In this document: positions 1 through 10,480 of the stretch, one piece after another
Layout of the letters: each line of letters opens with the position of its first letter
How positions within the stretch are numbered: the first letter of the stretch is position 1
From: Casuarina equisetifolia
Lineage: Eukaryota > Streptophyta > Magnoliopsida > Fagales > Casuarinaceae
Assembly: GCA_028551475.1 (NCBI GenBank)
Contig: CM052362.1
Location: 2,302,166 to 2,366,165, forward strand
DNA length: 64,000 nt
Direction of reading: 5' to 3'
Made by a program: the position numbers and the translations under genes
The notes under the pieces: generated by a model
What the model was told of the DNA's origin: nothing
Database searches by the model: none
The model's input: the letters and a program-made list of their open reading frames with translations, nothing else

Positions 1-1440
1 TATAGAGAAATTCAAGACGCCATACCTTTGATTGTTCAAAATGGAGCTCAATTAGACACCGCCACCTTTGACTTCTTTTGAACCTCTCTTGCCGAGACGA
101 CAGGCACCGCCTCAGGTTTTCGCAGCCGACTTTTTATACAGAAACCAGATTGGGAATAGAGGATTAAACGACCACGTTTGAAGGGCAAGCCGTAATGGGC
201 TTGGGGTCAACCGAGTGCATGTGATATGGGCCAAAATTAACATATAGGTTCAGCATTTCGGGTTAAGCCCATCCCAGGATCTTTATATGGTAGCTTTATT
301 TTATGTTCCACGTGTAAAGAGCAACAAATTTTTTGTGGGAAGTCCACGGGAAAAGAAATATAAAACAAGTACGGACATAAAACAAGTTGTAGCTTGATTA
401 AATTATCTTTCCTCTTGATAAGCATAGAGAACCTTATATTATCACACTAGACAATTGACTTTGTTGAATAAAAAAATGGTTAACAAGTATCTTATTTAGT
501 TAAAAATAAACATTAACTAAGATTTATCTAGTCTTAAGTTCAACAATTATATGGGTGCATTTTTTTCTTTTATATATAAAAAAGGAATAGGCGATGGGGT
601 GTTTTTTTCTTCCTACCTATTTTGTTATGTTAAAAGGGAAAGAAAAACAAATTTTCTTGAAAGGAAACTCAACCTCTATTGTAATTTTGTAGAATACATT
701 GAACTCCTAAGATATTTCTAGGTGCATTGTTTTAATTGTTCCATATAATGGTTAACAAAGAAGGAGAGTTGAATTGGTTTTTTGAGTTATTAGTCTTTAA
801 AAATGTTTTATAATTTTCACATAATTTATAAGCTAGATTAGAAAATAAGAAGTAAACAATCAACACAAATAAGACTTACTTTTTACGATGATGATTCTAC
901 CCTCACACCTATATTCATACATTTTTTTCATTAAATTCAATTGATTGAAGTTTATTTTACTTAGTGTTTATTTATTATTATTATTATTATTTTAAACCAA
1001 GGTTTGGCTCAGAGAATACCCTTAAATTCTTTTTAATATTACAACATACACTTCTAATTCATGCACACAGGATATCGAACTCTAGATCTTATACTATACT
1101 TTACTTAGTATTTAAGAAAAAATATTTTTTCACAACTTATAATCCTTCCACCAAAGATTACAACAAAATATATTTATAAATAAGACTTTGTCAACCTTAT
1201 ACAAAGCAAATTCCTTAAGATATATAGTTTGTATAAAATTTTGTTAAACTAAGAGTTTTCTAATAACAACAAATTGTGAACTAAGTCCTAATCACGAAAG
1301 TCTCCGACTAAAGTAGAGTTAAGGATTTTGAATTTATAAATAGATATATGTGCACAATAATAATTAAAGTCCAATCATCACATATGTGAGCAAAGTTACA
1401 GCAGATTTCAAAGTATATAAGACTAATATAGCACTTTACC
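1..1440. other. AT-rich intergenic DNA; first 240 bases repeat at 10540-10710
   Basis: I see no gene in this stretch. Positions about 1-240 match about 10540-10710 imperfectly: both contain an 'AAACGACC' motif, then a 'GGGCTTG(G/A)GGTCAACC' motif, then 'ATATGGGCC'. This is the leftmost visible trace of the tandem duplication that also carries the KCS genes. The rest is low-complexity AT-rich sequence with short ATT repeats near 970-990. Confidence 0.5.
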
Positions 1441-1480
1441 GAAGATCTTCAGAGAAAGCTCAAAGCTTGACAATCTGGTT

Positions 1481-1846
1481 TCATTTTTTCCTTTTCTGTG
1501 CAAATAAACCGTCTACCAAGGAGCTAGCAGTAAAATAGTGAGCCTTTACATCAGACTCTTCTTTATTTTCAACTTGAAAAATAGCCGTTCTGAATATCTC
1601 TGCCAATATCTGACTTGCTGCCTGTTGGAGTTTTCTCTTCCCTTTTTCTCCCAAAATTTCTGTACTTAGAAGACAAGAATCGGGACTTTCTGCACCTTCA
1701 GTCGGGTTGCACGGTTTCTGGGTTAAGTTCGAGCTCCGGTCTTGGCAGGCGAAGTGTGTCGCGGGTCGTGGGTCATTTCTAGATCTCGCGTTGTGCGGGC
1801 AAAACCGGGTGGCGCAGATTTGGCTTCTGGATTGCGCCTTGGTCAC
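1481..1846 (-). other. 121-codon open frame of unknown nature at the edge of a GC-rich island
   Basis: This minus-strand frame has an acidic/basic C-terminal half and a Lys/Arg-rich end. I do not recognise a family. Its first half overlaps a GC-rich island (about 1690-2090) full of CGGGTC-like words, so the open frame may be a by-product of composition. No splice sites, promoter or homologous copy elsewhere in the window support it as a gene. It could be part of an old mobile element. Confidence that it codes is low. Confidence 0.15.
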
Positions 1847-2095
1847 GCGGAGCGGGTCTGGGTTCGGAATGACGTCCGGGTCGGGCTACGGGTTTGCTCA
1901 TAGCGGGTCACGCGCAGCTGGGCTTCGTAGGTAGAACGGTATCACCCTTGCGCGAAGTGGGTCGCGCTTCAGGCTTGCGGGCTTAGGCTGGTTCGTGTGG
2001 GCCTGGGTTGCACACAATAACTGGATTGACAACACGGGCTACGTCGTGGGTTGGACTTAGTTAGCTGCTCCTAAACTGGACTCACTTAGGATTGG
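1690..2095. other. GC-rich island with repeated CGGGT/GGGTC words
   Basis: About 400 bases stand out from AT-rich flanks. The words CGGGTC, GCGGGTC, CTACGGGTTTG and CGTGGGTTGG recur. The style resembles the leader of the copia element at 42964-49675, which also has repeated GACCCG/CGGGTC words, so an old LTR-element leader is a plausible origin. No LTR or coding part is visible nearby. Confidence 0.4.
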
Positions 2096-2579
2096 GTCAA
2101 GTAATTTTATTTCTTTTTTGGACCAATTTTTTTACAAAAAGTATTTCAGCATCAAGTTTTCTTATTTTAAAATTATATGCAAATAATAATAAGAATATTT
2201 TTTTATTATAATTTCCATTTTTTCATCATCAGAATACTAATGGAATATCAATATTCCTGTCATTAATATGTTAGTTCCAAGTTAGTGGAAGTTAGGAAAC
2301 GATAGCACATCAAATCATAGATATGAAAAATAACATCAAATGACTAACAAAATCTATGCTCATTATTCTTTCTCAACGCTAAATCAATGTTGAGAAATAA
2401 CAATATTTCACTTCTCTTATTATGGAATAAATCACCGGGGTTTAATATGCTATTTTCAAATCGGTTAGAGTTAAGAAACGGCTAAAGATCAAATCATGAT
2501 TACGGTGAATGACAACGCAACCTTCCATGTTGTTGAATTAATCACAATGCTTTAATTGTATAGGTTGGAGACACCCCAT

Positions 2580-2825
2580 TTCTTCGGTTGTACATAACCC
2601 AATGCGGTCAACAACTCAGTTGGCTATTGATGATGGATTTCCATCTTAACACCGACTAATGGACCATAATAAATAGGGGAGCGATTCATTCGTAGACGAG
2701 AACACGGCAATGATGATGGATGGTAACATACTCGACATTCCCATTTACTTTTTGGGATTTGATGGTTGGATCAAAGAGTATAAAGTAGTAGTTTGACCGT
2801 CTTCAACTTTTCTTTTTTTTTGGGC
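2580..2825. repeat. Local repeat R, copy 1
   Basis: This is the first of four imperfect copies of a 200-300 base unit found upstream of the KCS genes (others about 4080-4500, 4575-4890 and 13540-13980). Shared landmarks in order are CAGTTGGCTATTGATGATGG, CTTAACACC, TGGACC(A/G)TAA, GATGATGG, CCCATTTACT and GATTTGATGGTT, ending in a (T)TTAACCGTC-like word (here GTTTGACCGTC). No coding potential or terminal inverted repeat was noticed. Confidence 0.6.
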
Positions 2826-2922
2826 CAAGTAAAGAATTCATATATAAAATATGATGATAATAGGCATACCTCTATGACATGACTTATACAATATTAAATT
2901 ACATAAAAAATAATTTTCTCAA

Positions 2923-4005
2923 GTACTAAATATTGGTATGAAGTTGTCACACGTTGCTGAGATGTGAACTTGTGGAATATCTTATGTGTAAAGAAATGTC
3001 CTTTTTACTTGAGTTAGTTTTAGTGAAAGGATTAAGCTTTCTAATTGGTATAAGAACAGTCACATACATCCTCTTAAGTTTGAATCTTGACATGAGCACA
3101 TGTGGTGTGAGTATTGATAAGTGTGGAGCAATCCTGTGCAGGGATGCTAGAATCGAAGTAAGGAGGTGACGATTAGTGAGGGCTACCTAAAGAGTTGGTG
3201 GTTGTGAAGGTGCAGATGGGATGTTGCCTTAGAAGCATGGTGGACTGTTATAGTCTAAAAGTAATGAAGCACATCATACATAGGTCTAGGCTTTTTAGTT
3301 AAGTAGTTGGATTAGTTATAATTGATATTAGAGCACTCCTATGGGCTTCTACTAGTTAAGTTTGAGTCTTGCCCATATAAGCGTGGATGAAGGGACATGT
3401 TAAGATATAAACAATGAATTTCACGTTGTTAAAAAAATTAATAAAAATCATGTTTATAAGATAATGTGTTCTATTACTTCTTAAATTAGTTTTTAGGGTA
3501 GATAATAAGTTTCTTAATATGGTATTAAAGTCAAATTCTCTCTTAGCACCTATGGATATAGGTATGGTTTGGTCTTGAATTCATACAATATAAGTGACAC
3601 CATGGTATGATTCAAGTTAGACCATTGTGGTGGGGGAGTGTATTAAATATTACTATATAGAGTTGTCCCACATTGCTAAGAATGTGTTTGTAGAATAGTT
3701 TATATGTAAAGAAAAAATCCATTTTCCTTAAATTAACTTTTGTAAAAGGATTAGGCTTTCTAATTGGTATTAAAGCTAACCAACCCCAATCTTGATGTGA
3801 GCATATGCAACATGAGTCTAATTAGGTGTGAAGCAATCTTGTGTGGGGCCCCAAGGGGCCTAAAGCCAAAGTAAGGGGTGCCTTATAGTTGAGGGCTAGC
3901 TAGAGAGGGGGTTGTTGTAAAAATATTGCTAGGATGTTGGCTTAGAAGTGTGATAAAAAATTATAGTCCAAAAGTAACAGAGTCTATCATGTCATAGGCC
4001 TAAGC
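2923..4005 (+). mobile_element. Degenerate short LTR element (TRIM-like fossil)
   Basis: Two direct repeats of about 350 bases (about 2923-3300 and 3639-4005) share 'CTAAATATT' or 'TTAAATATT', 'GTTGTC(A/C)CAC', 'AAAGGATTA(A/G)GCTTTCTAAT' and 'GCAATC(C/T)TGTG'. A purine-rich stretch, GGTGGGGGAG (3629-3638), abuts the start of the second repeat and looks like a polypurine tract. Sequences like the initiator-tRNA primer site (TGGTATTA and ATATTAGAGC) occur inside. The internal part is only about 340 bases and has no coding frame. The whole is diverged and looks old and non-autonomous. Confidence 0.45.
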
Positions 4006-4079
4006 CTTCGGCTAACTGATCGTGGAATTAATCAGAAGGCTTAAATGGCACCGGTCGCTTACCCCCTTATTTGTTGGCT

Positions 4080-4500
4080 TGTAGATTATCCCTACGTCCA
4101 TGTAACAGTTGGCTATCGATGATGGAGGTCTGTCTTAACACCTACCCGTGGACCATAACAAAGAGGAGAGTGATTTTCGTAAATGTTGACACGGTGATGA
4201 TGATGGAAGATAACATATAGTACATGACCGTTTACTCTTGTGGATTTGATGGTTAGAACAAAGAGAAAATAGTACTTTAACCGTCAACATTGTCAGTTGG
4301 TGATTAGCCATATTCATATAAAGATGAGCGATGATTGTTAAATGGATGATGGTTACCAAAAAGGCAATATTCAAAGTCTTTGACCCCTTTTTAGATGGAC
4401 CTTTTCAAACTAATCTTACTTGATGATAAAAGCAAATATGTTCTAGACAATCTTATGTGTAATCGTGTTTTGATTCTGTATAATATTGGTGTATGAAATG
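4080..4500. repeat. Local repeat R, copy 2
   Basis: This copy aligns with copy 4 (13540-13980) over its full length and into the flank. Shared words include AACAGTTGGCT, GTGGACC(A/G)TAA and the TTTAACCGTCAACATTGTCAG run, then the GTGTAA(T/C)C and TTTGATTCT(G/A)TATAATA words further on. It is therefore part of the module 1 / module 2 tandem duplication rather than an isolated repeat. Confidence 0.6.
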
Positions 4501-4574
4501 ATGGCAGTCACAGTTGATGTTATTGACTATATCAATAAGGACCATTTCATAATAAGAGAGCGATTCATTCCAAA

Positions 4575-4890
4575 AAAGGACTCTCCGTTGGCTATTGATG
4601 GTGGGCGGCCGGCTTAACACTTATGGACTGTATTGAATAAGAAAGCGATTCATTCCAAAAAAGGACATGATGATGATTTGTTTTTTAATTTTTTTAAAAT
4701 ATTATAATGCACATGCTCAATTCACAAATATGGATGTCAAATTTCAGACCTTATAGTTATATTTCCTAGTAATTTATTACTAAATTAGCCTACTAAGATA
4801 TAATGGATGATAAGATGTAGTACATTCCCATTTACTCTTTTATGATTTGATGGTTTGAACAAAGAGTATAAAGTAATAGTTTAACCATCT
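4575..4890. repeat. Local repeat R, copy 3, interrupted
   Basis: This copy begins with TTGGCTATTGATGGTGG and CTTAACAC and ends with CCCATTTACTC, GATTTGATGGTTTGAACAAAG and TTTAACCATC. It is split by about 110 unrelated AT-rich bases (about 4680-4795). It lies closest to KCS1, about 870 bases upstream of its ATG. Confidence 0.55.
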
Positions 4891-5624
4891 ACCATTTTTT
4901 TTTTCCTACTTTTGTCCCTAAGTAAGGAATTTATATATAAAATATAATAATACAAGATGGTTATGAGCATACATCTATAAGAGGACTTTACACCATATTA
5001 TGTTATATAAAAAATGGTTTCCTCAAACCTCCAAGCATGTTGAATAAATAGATTTTCAGCAATTTTGTGGATCTTATTAACACAATGGAATTTATCTTTT
5101 ATAAGTTTTTTAATAATTTTAAGACTTACACATTCAAAACTTATATTGTTTCTAAATATACTATTATTCCTTTCATTTCAAATAACATAAACAAAGGATG
5201 TAAATACAAATTTAGCAATACATGCCTTAAAGCTTTGGCCTTTTCCATGATTGAGTCACCTAATCCTTGGTTGCTATGATTTGAATAATAGTGTTACATT
5301 GGATGTAGTTTCCACTTCTACTCAAACTATGGTTGAGTATAAACAACCTTAAAAATGTAATCTCAAAATTCATTAAAAGTATTACATAAAAAGCAACTCT
5401 TATCTCTTTGATCTCCAATAAATGATTCAAAAACTTGAAGAAGAATAGCACAGAAAACATAACAACCGAAAATCTTAATCATCTCAAGCTTTCCTTCAGC
5501 TAAATACGTGATGCATAATCTATACTGGGTCGTTGATGTATTGGTATGAACAACTTCTAAGACTACCCAACAACCCTCACTATCCTTCTTTATTACGGAC
5601 TTCATTTTCTACAAATCTTCCCAT
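4891..5624. other. KCS1 upstream region
   Basis: About 5430-5753 aligns with about 15130-15401 upstream of KCS2, with shared words such as GGTCGTTG, ACAAC(T/C)CT and AACCCAGTTC. The upstream sequence was therefore duplicated with the gene, and promoter elements held in common probably lie here. The part left of 5430 is AT-rich and has no counterpart upstream of KCS2. No gene is visible. Confidence 0.5.
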
Positions 5625-5632
5625 TATATAAA
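5625..5632 (+). promoter_or_regulatory. TATA box of KCS1
   Basis: TATATAAA lies about 129 bases upstream of the ATG and is followed by CCCCTGAA. The same arrangement (TATATAAG then CCCCTGAA) occurs in front of KCS2, and conservation in both copies supports it as the core promoter. Confidence 0.65.
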
Positions 5633-5753
5633 CCCCTGAACCTCCAAGCTTCGTAACCCAGTTCAGAAAAAGCAAAAAAAAAAAAAAGAAAAAACAGAAC
5701 TTGACTCAAATCTCGATCCTCATACCCAAAAACCAGGGAAGAGATAAAGCATC

Positions 5754-7274
5754 ATGAGCGCAGAAGTCGGTGTCTCCGATGCGGTTCAGATCCGGCAGAG
5801 CCAGAGGCCTCCGGACTTCCTACGGAGTGTGAATCTCAAGTTCGTGAAACTGAGTTATCACTATATTGTCTCCCACCTCTGGACTCTTTGCCTGGTCCCT
5901 CTGATAACCGTCGTTATCATTCAATCTGCTAAGCTGAACCCGGAGGATGCTCGGCAACTCTGGCTCCACCTTCAGTACAACGTCGTCAGTGTCGTGACCT
6001 CCTCCGCCGTTCTTGTTTTTGGCACCACCGTGTACATCATGAAACGCCCGAGATCCGTCTATCTCGTGGACCACTCGTGCTATCGGCCTCCCTCGCATTT
6101 GAAGGTCAAGTTCCAGACATTCCTGGAGCACTCCAAGCTCATCGGGGTCTTTGACGACTCGTCCTTGGAGTTCCAGCGCAAGATTCTCGAGCGCTCCGGT
6201 CTAGGCGAGGAGACCTACGTCCCCAAAGCTTTGTTAGACATTCCTCCTAGGCCCACCATGGCTGCAGCGAGAGAGGAGGCAGAGCAAGCGATGTTTGGAG
6301 CCTTGGACGATCTGTTTGCAAATACCAATGTCAATCTCAAGGAAATTGGTATTCTTGTGGTGAATTGTAGACTGTTTAATCCAACGCCATCGCTCTCCGC
6401 CATGATTGTTAACAAGTACAAGCTCAGGGGTAACATCAGGAGCTTTAATTTGGGTGGTATGGGTTGCAGCGCCGGCGTTATAGCAATTGATCTCGCTAAG
6501 GATATGTTGCAAGTTCAAAGGAACACCTACGCAGTTGTTGTTAGCACTGAGAACATCACTCAGAACTGGTACTTCGGGAACGAAAGTTCCATGTTAATAC
6601 CCAATTGCTTATTTAGAATGGGTGCTGCTGCTGTTTTGCTATCTAACAAGCCGTTTGATCGGCTGCGAGCGAAGTACAGGCTTGTACATGTCGTGAGGAC
6701 TCATCGTGGGGCTGACGACTCGGCCTTCAGGTGTGCTTATCAAGAGCAGGATGACGCAGGGAAAACCGGGGTTTCTTTATCCAAGGACCTCATGGCCATT
6801 GCTGGTGGAGCTCTCAAGGAAAATATCACAACGCTGGGTCCTCTTGTGCTTCCTGTAAGCGAGCAGCTTCTCTTTTTCGCCACCTTAGTGGCCAAGAAAC
6901 TATTCAACGCTACAGTGAAGCTTTATATTCCCGATTTCAAGCTCGCTTTTGACCATTTCTGCATCCACGCGGGCGGGAGGGCTGTGATCGACGAACTTGA
7001 GAAGAATCTCCAGCTTCTCCCGGTACATGTTGAGGCGTCTCGGATGACTCTACACCGGTTTGGAAACACATCGTCGAGTTCGATCTGGTATGAGCTTGCT
7101 TACATGGAAGCCAAGGGGAGGATCGGAAAGAAGAATCGCATTTGGCAAATTGCATTAGGGAGTGGTTTCAAGTGCAATAGTGCAGTTTGGGAGGCCCTGC
7201 GGAATGTTAAACCTTCTGCAAATAGTTCATGGGAGGATTGCATCCACAGGTATCCGGTGCCGACATTTTCTTAG
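5754..7274 (+). CDS. KCS: 3-ketoacyl-CoA synthase, copy 1 (KCS1 of this window)
   Basis: This 506-residue, intronless gene encodes the condensing enzyme of the ER fatty-acid elongase. It joins malonyl-CoA to a long-chain acyl-CoA, giving 3-ketoacyl-CoA for waxes, suberin, sphingolipids or storage lipids. Two N-terminal membrane segments are visible (about residues 37-57 and 76-95), then the FAE1/CUT1-type domain and the ACP-synthase-III-like C-terminal domain. The catalytic triad is present: Cys238 in GGMGCSAG, His405 in HFCIHAGG and Asn438 in [10 protein letters not shown], with the family's usual spacing. The start follows a TATA box by 129 bases and matches KCS2. Full length is normal for the family, and sequence style is closest to the KCS4/9/11 branch. 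Two changes fall in usually constant motifs: Arg206 in VVNC-R-LFNP (KCS2 has Ser) and Ala291 after LFRMG (KCS2 has Gly). The chain length used cannot be read from the sequence. Confidence 0.95.
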   Translation: MSAEVGVSDAVQIRQSQRPPDFLRSVNLKFVKLSYHYIVSHLWTLCLVPLITVVIIQSAKLNPEDARQLWLHLQYNVVSVVTSSAVLVFGTTVYIMKRPRSVYLVDHSCYRPPSHLKVKFQTFLEHSKLIGVFDDSSLEFQRKILERSGLGEETYVPKALLDIPPRPTMAAAREEAEQAMFGALDDLFANTNVNLKEIGILVVNCRLFNPTPSLSAMIVNKYKLRGNIRSFNLGGMGCSAGVIAIDLAKDMLQVQRNTYAVVVSTENITQNWYFGNESSMLIPNCLFRMGAAAVLLSNKPFDRLRAKYRLVHVVRTHRGADDSAFRCAYQEQDDAGKTGVSLSKDLMAIAGGALKENITTLGPLVLPVSEQLLFFATLVAKKLFNATVKLYIPDFKLAFDHFCIHAGGRAVIDELEKNLQLLPVHVEASRMTLHRFGNTSSSSIWYELAYMEAKGRIGKKNRIWQIALGSGFKCNSAVWEALRNVKPSANSSWEDCIHRYPVPTFS

Positions 7275-7924
7275 ATTGACCCGATCCGGTTGGGTTTCTA
7301 CGTCAGAAAAGGGATAGTTTGAAGTAGGCAATCATCTTGTTCTTCTGTCCTCCATTGACATAAGAGGCTGTAAATGCTTTCGGGATCGAAAGCTTGCTGC
7401 AGGGAATTATAGGCCTCCATAAATTTACGGTTACATGCAAACCTTTGAATTACCTAATATACAGGTTTTTCAGGAATTAGTTTTATGCAGTACTCTTTGT
7501 ATCTTCATAAAGTATGATTGTTATGCTCAGCTTTCTTTATTTAAATATAAGATGTCAGGATACGTTCATGTTCTTTTTAAAAATAAAAAAAATAAAATAA
7601 GAGGCTGTCTTCCATGTATGGTTTTCTATCGCTGGTTAATGGATCTTTGTTCGTGTAATTTGATGTTCTGATGAATTTAATAAGGGAATGAATTCCTTCC
7701 GAAGTGATATGCAAGATGCAATTGTATATTGGGTTCATTTCATTCAGTTTATGCCAGGGTTTGAACATGAGAACAGAAGTATATCGCCATTTTCATTTTC
7801 CCATGGTTTACTGAAACTTTTCCTTTTTTGGCTAAGATTACTCTGCTAAGTAAACTTGGTCATTGTGAACCATGTGGGCATTCAGTCCCACAACTGCTAA
7901 TGTTCGAGGAAGATAAAGTGAGAG
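7275..7924. other. KCS1 3' flank, with a 225-base retroposed insert
   Basis: The flank aligns with 16914-17230 behind KCS2, except for the insert at 7372-7596 that KCS2 lacks. Shared words include GGATCTTTGTTC, TTCATTTCATTCAGTTTATG and AGAAGTATATCGCCATTT. The 3' untranslated region and polyadenylation site of KCS1 presumably lie here. No further gene is visible before the ABH relic at 7925. Confidence 0.5.
7360..7608 (+). mobile_element. Short retroposed insert with A-rich tail and 12-bp target duplication
   Basis: ATAAGAGGCTGT occurs at 7360-7371 and again at 7597-7608. The 225 bases between end in an A-rich tail (runs of A broken by T at about 7579-7596). KCS2 lacks the insert at the matching place. 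Target-site duplication plus A-tail is the signature of LINE-mediated retroposition, as for a SINE or a processed transcript. I could not recognise the source, and clear pol III A and B boxes were not evident. Confidence 0.6.
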
Positions 7925-8740
7925 ATGGTGAACATTTTTGCACTGCAAAAGTCATTGTCGCGTGGTGCAATGAGTTTGGCAGGCGCGAGACCCCAGATGG
8001 TGGAAATAGAACCAGAAATAGTCTTAAACTTCTGGATCCCCTATGAAACCCGAAGAAATCTGACGCTGGCAATGGCGCCAGGAACAAATAGCGGAAGCCG
8101 AAGCCTGCCGTGGTGTTTCTTCATGGGTTTGGAACGGATGGTATTCTAACATGGCAGTTTCCGTTCGGCTCTAGCAGAAGTACATGGTCTACGTACCGGA
8201 TTTGCTCTTCTTCGGCGGTTCAACCACTTACAAATCAAGGGCATCAAATCGCTTCTTGGAATTGCCACCTACTGTGGCCACGTATACCTAACTTGGTTTG
8301 CAAAGACTATTTAAAGGGAAGCTTTTGTCACGTCCACCGCACTTTGAACTCTGACCACATTTAAAACTATCAAAGTACGGTGTTTACCTTTTTTAGGTTT
8401 ACGTAAAGGTTTTTCCTTTTTCTCTAAGTTGGTTTTATGTAGAAAGTTAAAATTACAATGTAGAATTATAATTCGATTTTTAAGTGACACATCACATCCA
8501 TTTGTAATTTGATTTTGTTTGATTCATGTGTATGGGGTGATCATTGATTATAGGTTTGCATGAAAAATAACACTGGTGATATATAATTTTTGATATTTCA
8601 CCAAAATTAAATAAATAAATAACACCAGTAATTACCAACGTCTGGACTTGACAGTCAATTGGGTAAGAACTATGCTGCAATGCATTAAGAAAGCAGGTCG
8701 CCTTGCTCTAGTGGGACGACCATTCGTCTACAAATAATAG
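7925..8740 (+). pseudogene. Relic of an alpha/beta-hydrolase gene (module 1 copy)
   Basis: The start (MVNIFALQKSLSRG..., then ARPQMVEIEP) is clearly the ABH first exon. After about 75 codons the frame is lost. A large internal deletion then removes the region holding the nucleophile elbow and joins sequence matching FFGGST to sequence matching the end of exon 1 (C/YKDYLK, about 8300-8320). Exons 2 and 3 are not seen. A diverged exon 4 follows at about 8655-8740: the frame is broken, the catalytic-His position reads CGC (Arg), and stops are present. This copy cannot make an enzyme. It marks module 1 as having once contained both KCS and ABH. Confidence 0.85.
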
Positions 8741-8769
8741 TGAAGCTGTTTTTCTTTTATTTTTTGAAA

Positions 8770-9120
8770 ATGTAAGTTTATTCATATAAAAATAAGATAA
8801 CATAGAGGTTTAATGAAATATCCCAACATTATACTTTATTTAAGAAAAATCAAGTTTGAAAATTTTCAATTATAGTGTGACAAAATATTTTTTGAGAGAA
8901 TTTAATATTATCAAATAAAAATACTCTTTTATGTACTACTTTCTTGATTTTACCAAATAAGATTATTATTTCAACAGTCATTTTGAAATGTACATAATTT
9001 TGTTTAGATTATATATAATTAATATATACTAAGAAAGAAAGTTTAAAAAACTTCACAATCAAATATTTTCTTTAGTTGTTTTAATTATTAATTATATTTT
9101 AAAATTTTAATCATTAATGA
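8770..9120. repeat. Dispersed AT-rich repeat, copy
   Basis: This diverged copy shares its second half with about 42200-42720 and 61180-61650 (word CAATCAAAT(A/C)TTTT followed by TTAGTTGTTTT). Its first half resembles shorter stretches near 11185-11370, 25070-25250 and 55020-55190. It is non-coding and its class is undetermined. Confidence 0.4.
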
Positions 9121-10480
9121 TCCTATGAAGCCTTATCATATAAGGATATTTCATCAAATTTATCTAGTCTAAGTACATTAAAAAAATAAATATAATCTAC
9201 TTTTGAAGTAAGATATATAAAAATTACAATACATATCAATTAAAGAGAGTTATCTTTAGTACTTTTCTCATGTTAAAGTTATATATGATATATCCAAAGA
9301 TAATATGAAGTGATATGTTTGATTTGAAAAAACTTCTAGCTGGAGAAACACGGTTGGGACATCTTGTGGATGGATTTATCAACTAAAATGTAGACCAACT
9401 TCTTAATGAGTGTCCTAGAAGCATACGCTAGGGAATATCAAAATGGGATATCTATGTATTATCCTTTTACCATTTACTCATATAATATCAACTCGATATT
9501 TTTATGAGAGTAGACAAACTATTTAATTATGGAACCACATAAGAACTTGGTAACCATTTTGAATAACCTAGGACGTGATACTATTGACCATCACTGTTTA
9601 CCATGTGCCATAAGATGCTAAAAGACGTAAGTTAATTTGCTTAGCAACAAGCTCTTCTAGGAAATGATTAAAAAAAATTCCTATAAATAGAGCCTATCTT
9701 AAGTGAATTATACATCTGCACTAAACCCTTGAATTATTTTGAGTTTTCATACAAAAGTAGAGAAGTTTTTATTTTTAATTTTTAATAATTATTTATGCTT
9801 GACGGGCCAATTTTTACAACTTCAATCAACCTTTTGGTTGGGAAATGTACGTGATCATCATCCGGATAGTGTCCCAGCCATCCAAAAAGAAAGAACGTCA
9901 CCTTGTTTGCTTGCAATAACCGTGCCTTCTTGCAAGTTTTAGTAGAAGACGGGACCCCGAATGGGTAGCCTGTGGTTTATCATCTTTTGTGGTCAACATT
10001 CTTAGCGCTCAATGAAGATATATTGAATAACAAAATGCTAGATATGCTTTATGAGAGCTATCCTTTGCACAGATCCAACTATGAGACACGCATCGTGCTC
10101 GTTGAAATTGAGTGACTAGCAAATCATGAGTCAGCGACAACATAGTTTGGCACAAAAAGTATAAGATTTTACACTCATAATTCAAGGGTAGGACCTTCTT
10201 GTAATATCATTTATAAAACTCCTACCTTTATTTATGGTAGTTAAGAGGACAAACACTGAAATATCTCCTGTTGCTATTTGAATATGAAAAGGTGTCGGCA
10301 AGCAGCCACCTTAATGGAGAGGAGGTGCTGCTCGACACTTATTTCCCTTCCCTTTTTCTAGGCAAAAAAAAAAAAATCTTTATAAATAATTTTTAAAGAA
10401 AAAAAAAGACCTTTTTTAATTATTTGTGGTTTGGTGTCATGTAATTGCTTTAGTGAGAGACATGTAGTCTCTAGTTTGGG
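9121..10480. other. Intergenic DNA; 9318-9470 matches flanks downstream of ABH2 and ABH5
   Basis: About 9318-9470 aligns with about 32035-32165 and 56200-56335 (shared word AAACTTCTAGCTG or AAACTTTCTAGCTG, then GGATTTATCAACT, TAGACC and CAACTTCTTA). This shows that the relic at 7925 belongs to the same duplicated block as the other ABH genes. A TATA-like CTATAAATAG lies at about 9681-9690 with no clear gene behind it. The rest shows nothing I can name. Confidence 0.5.
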
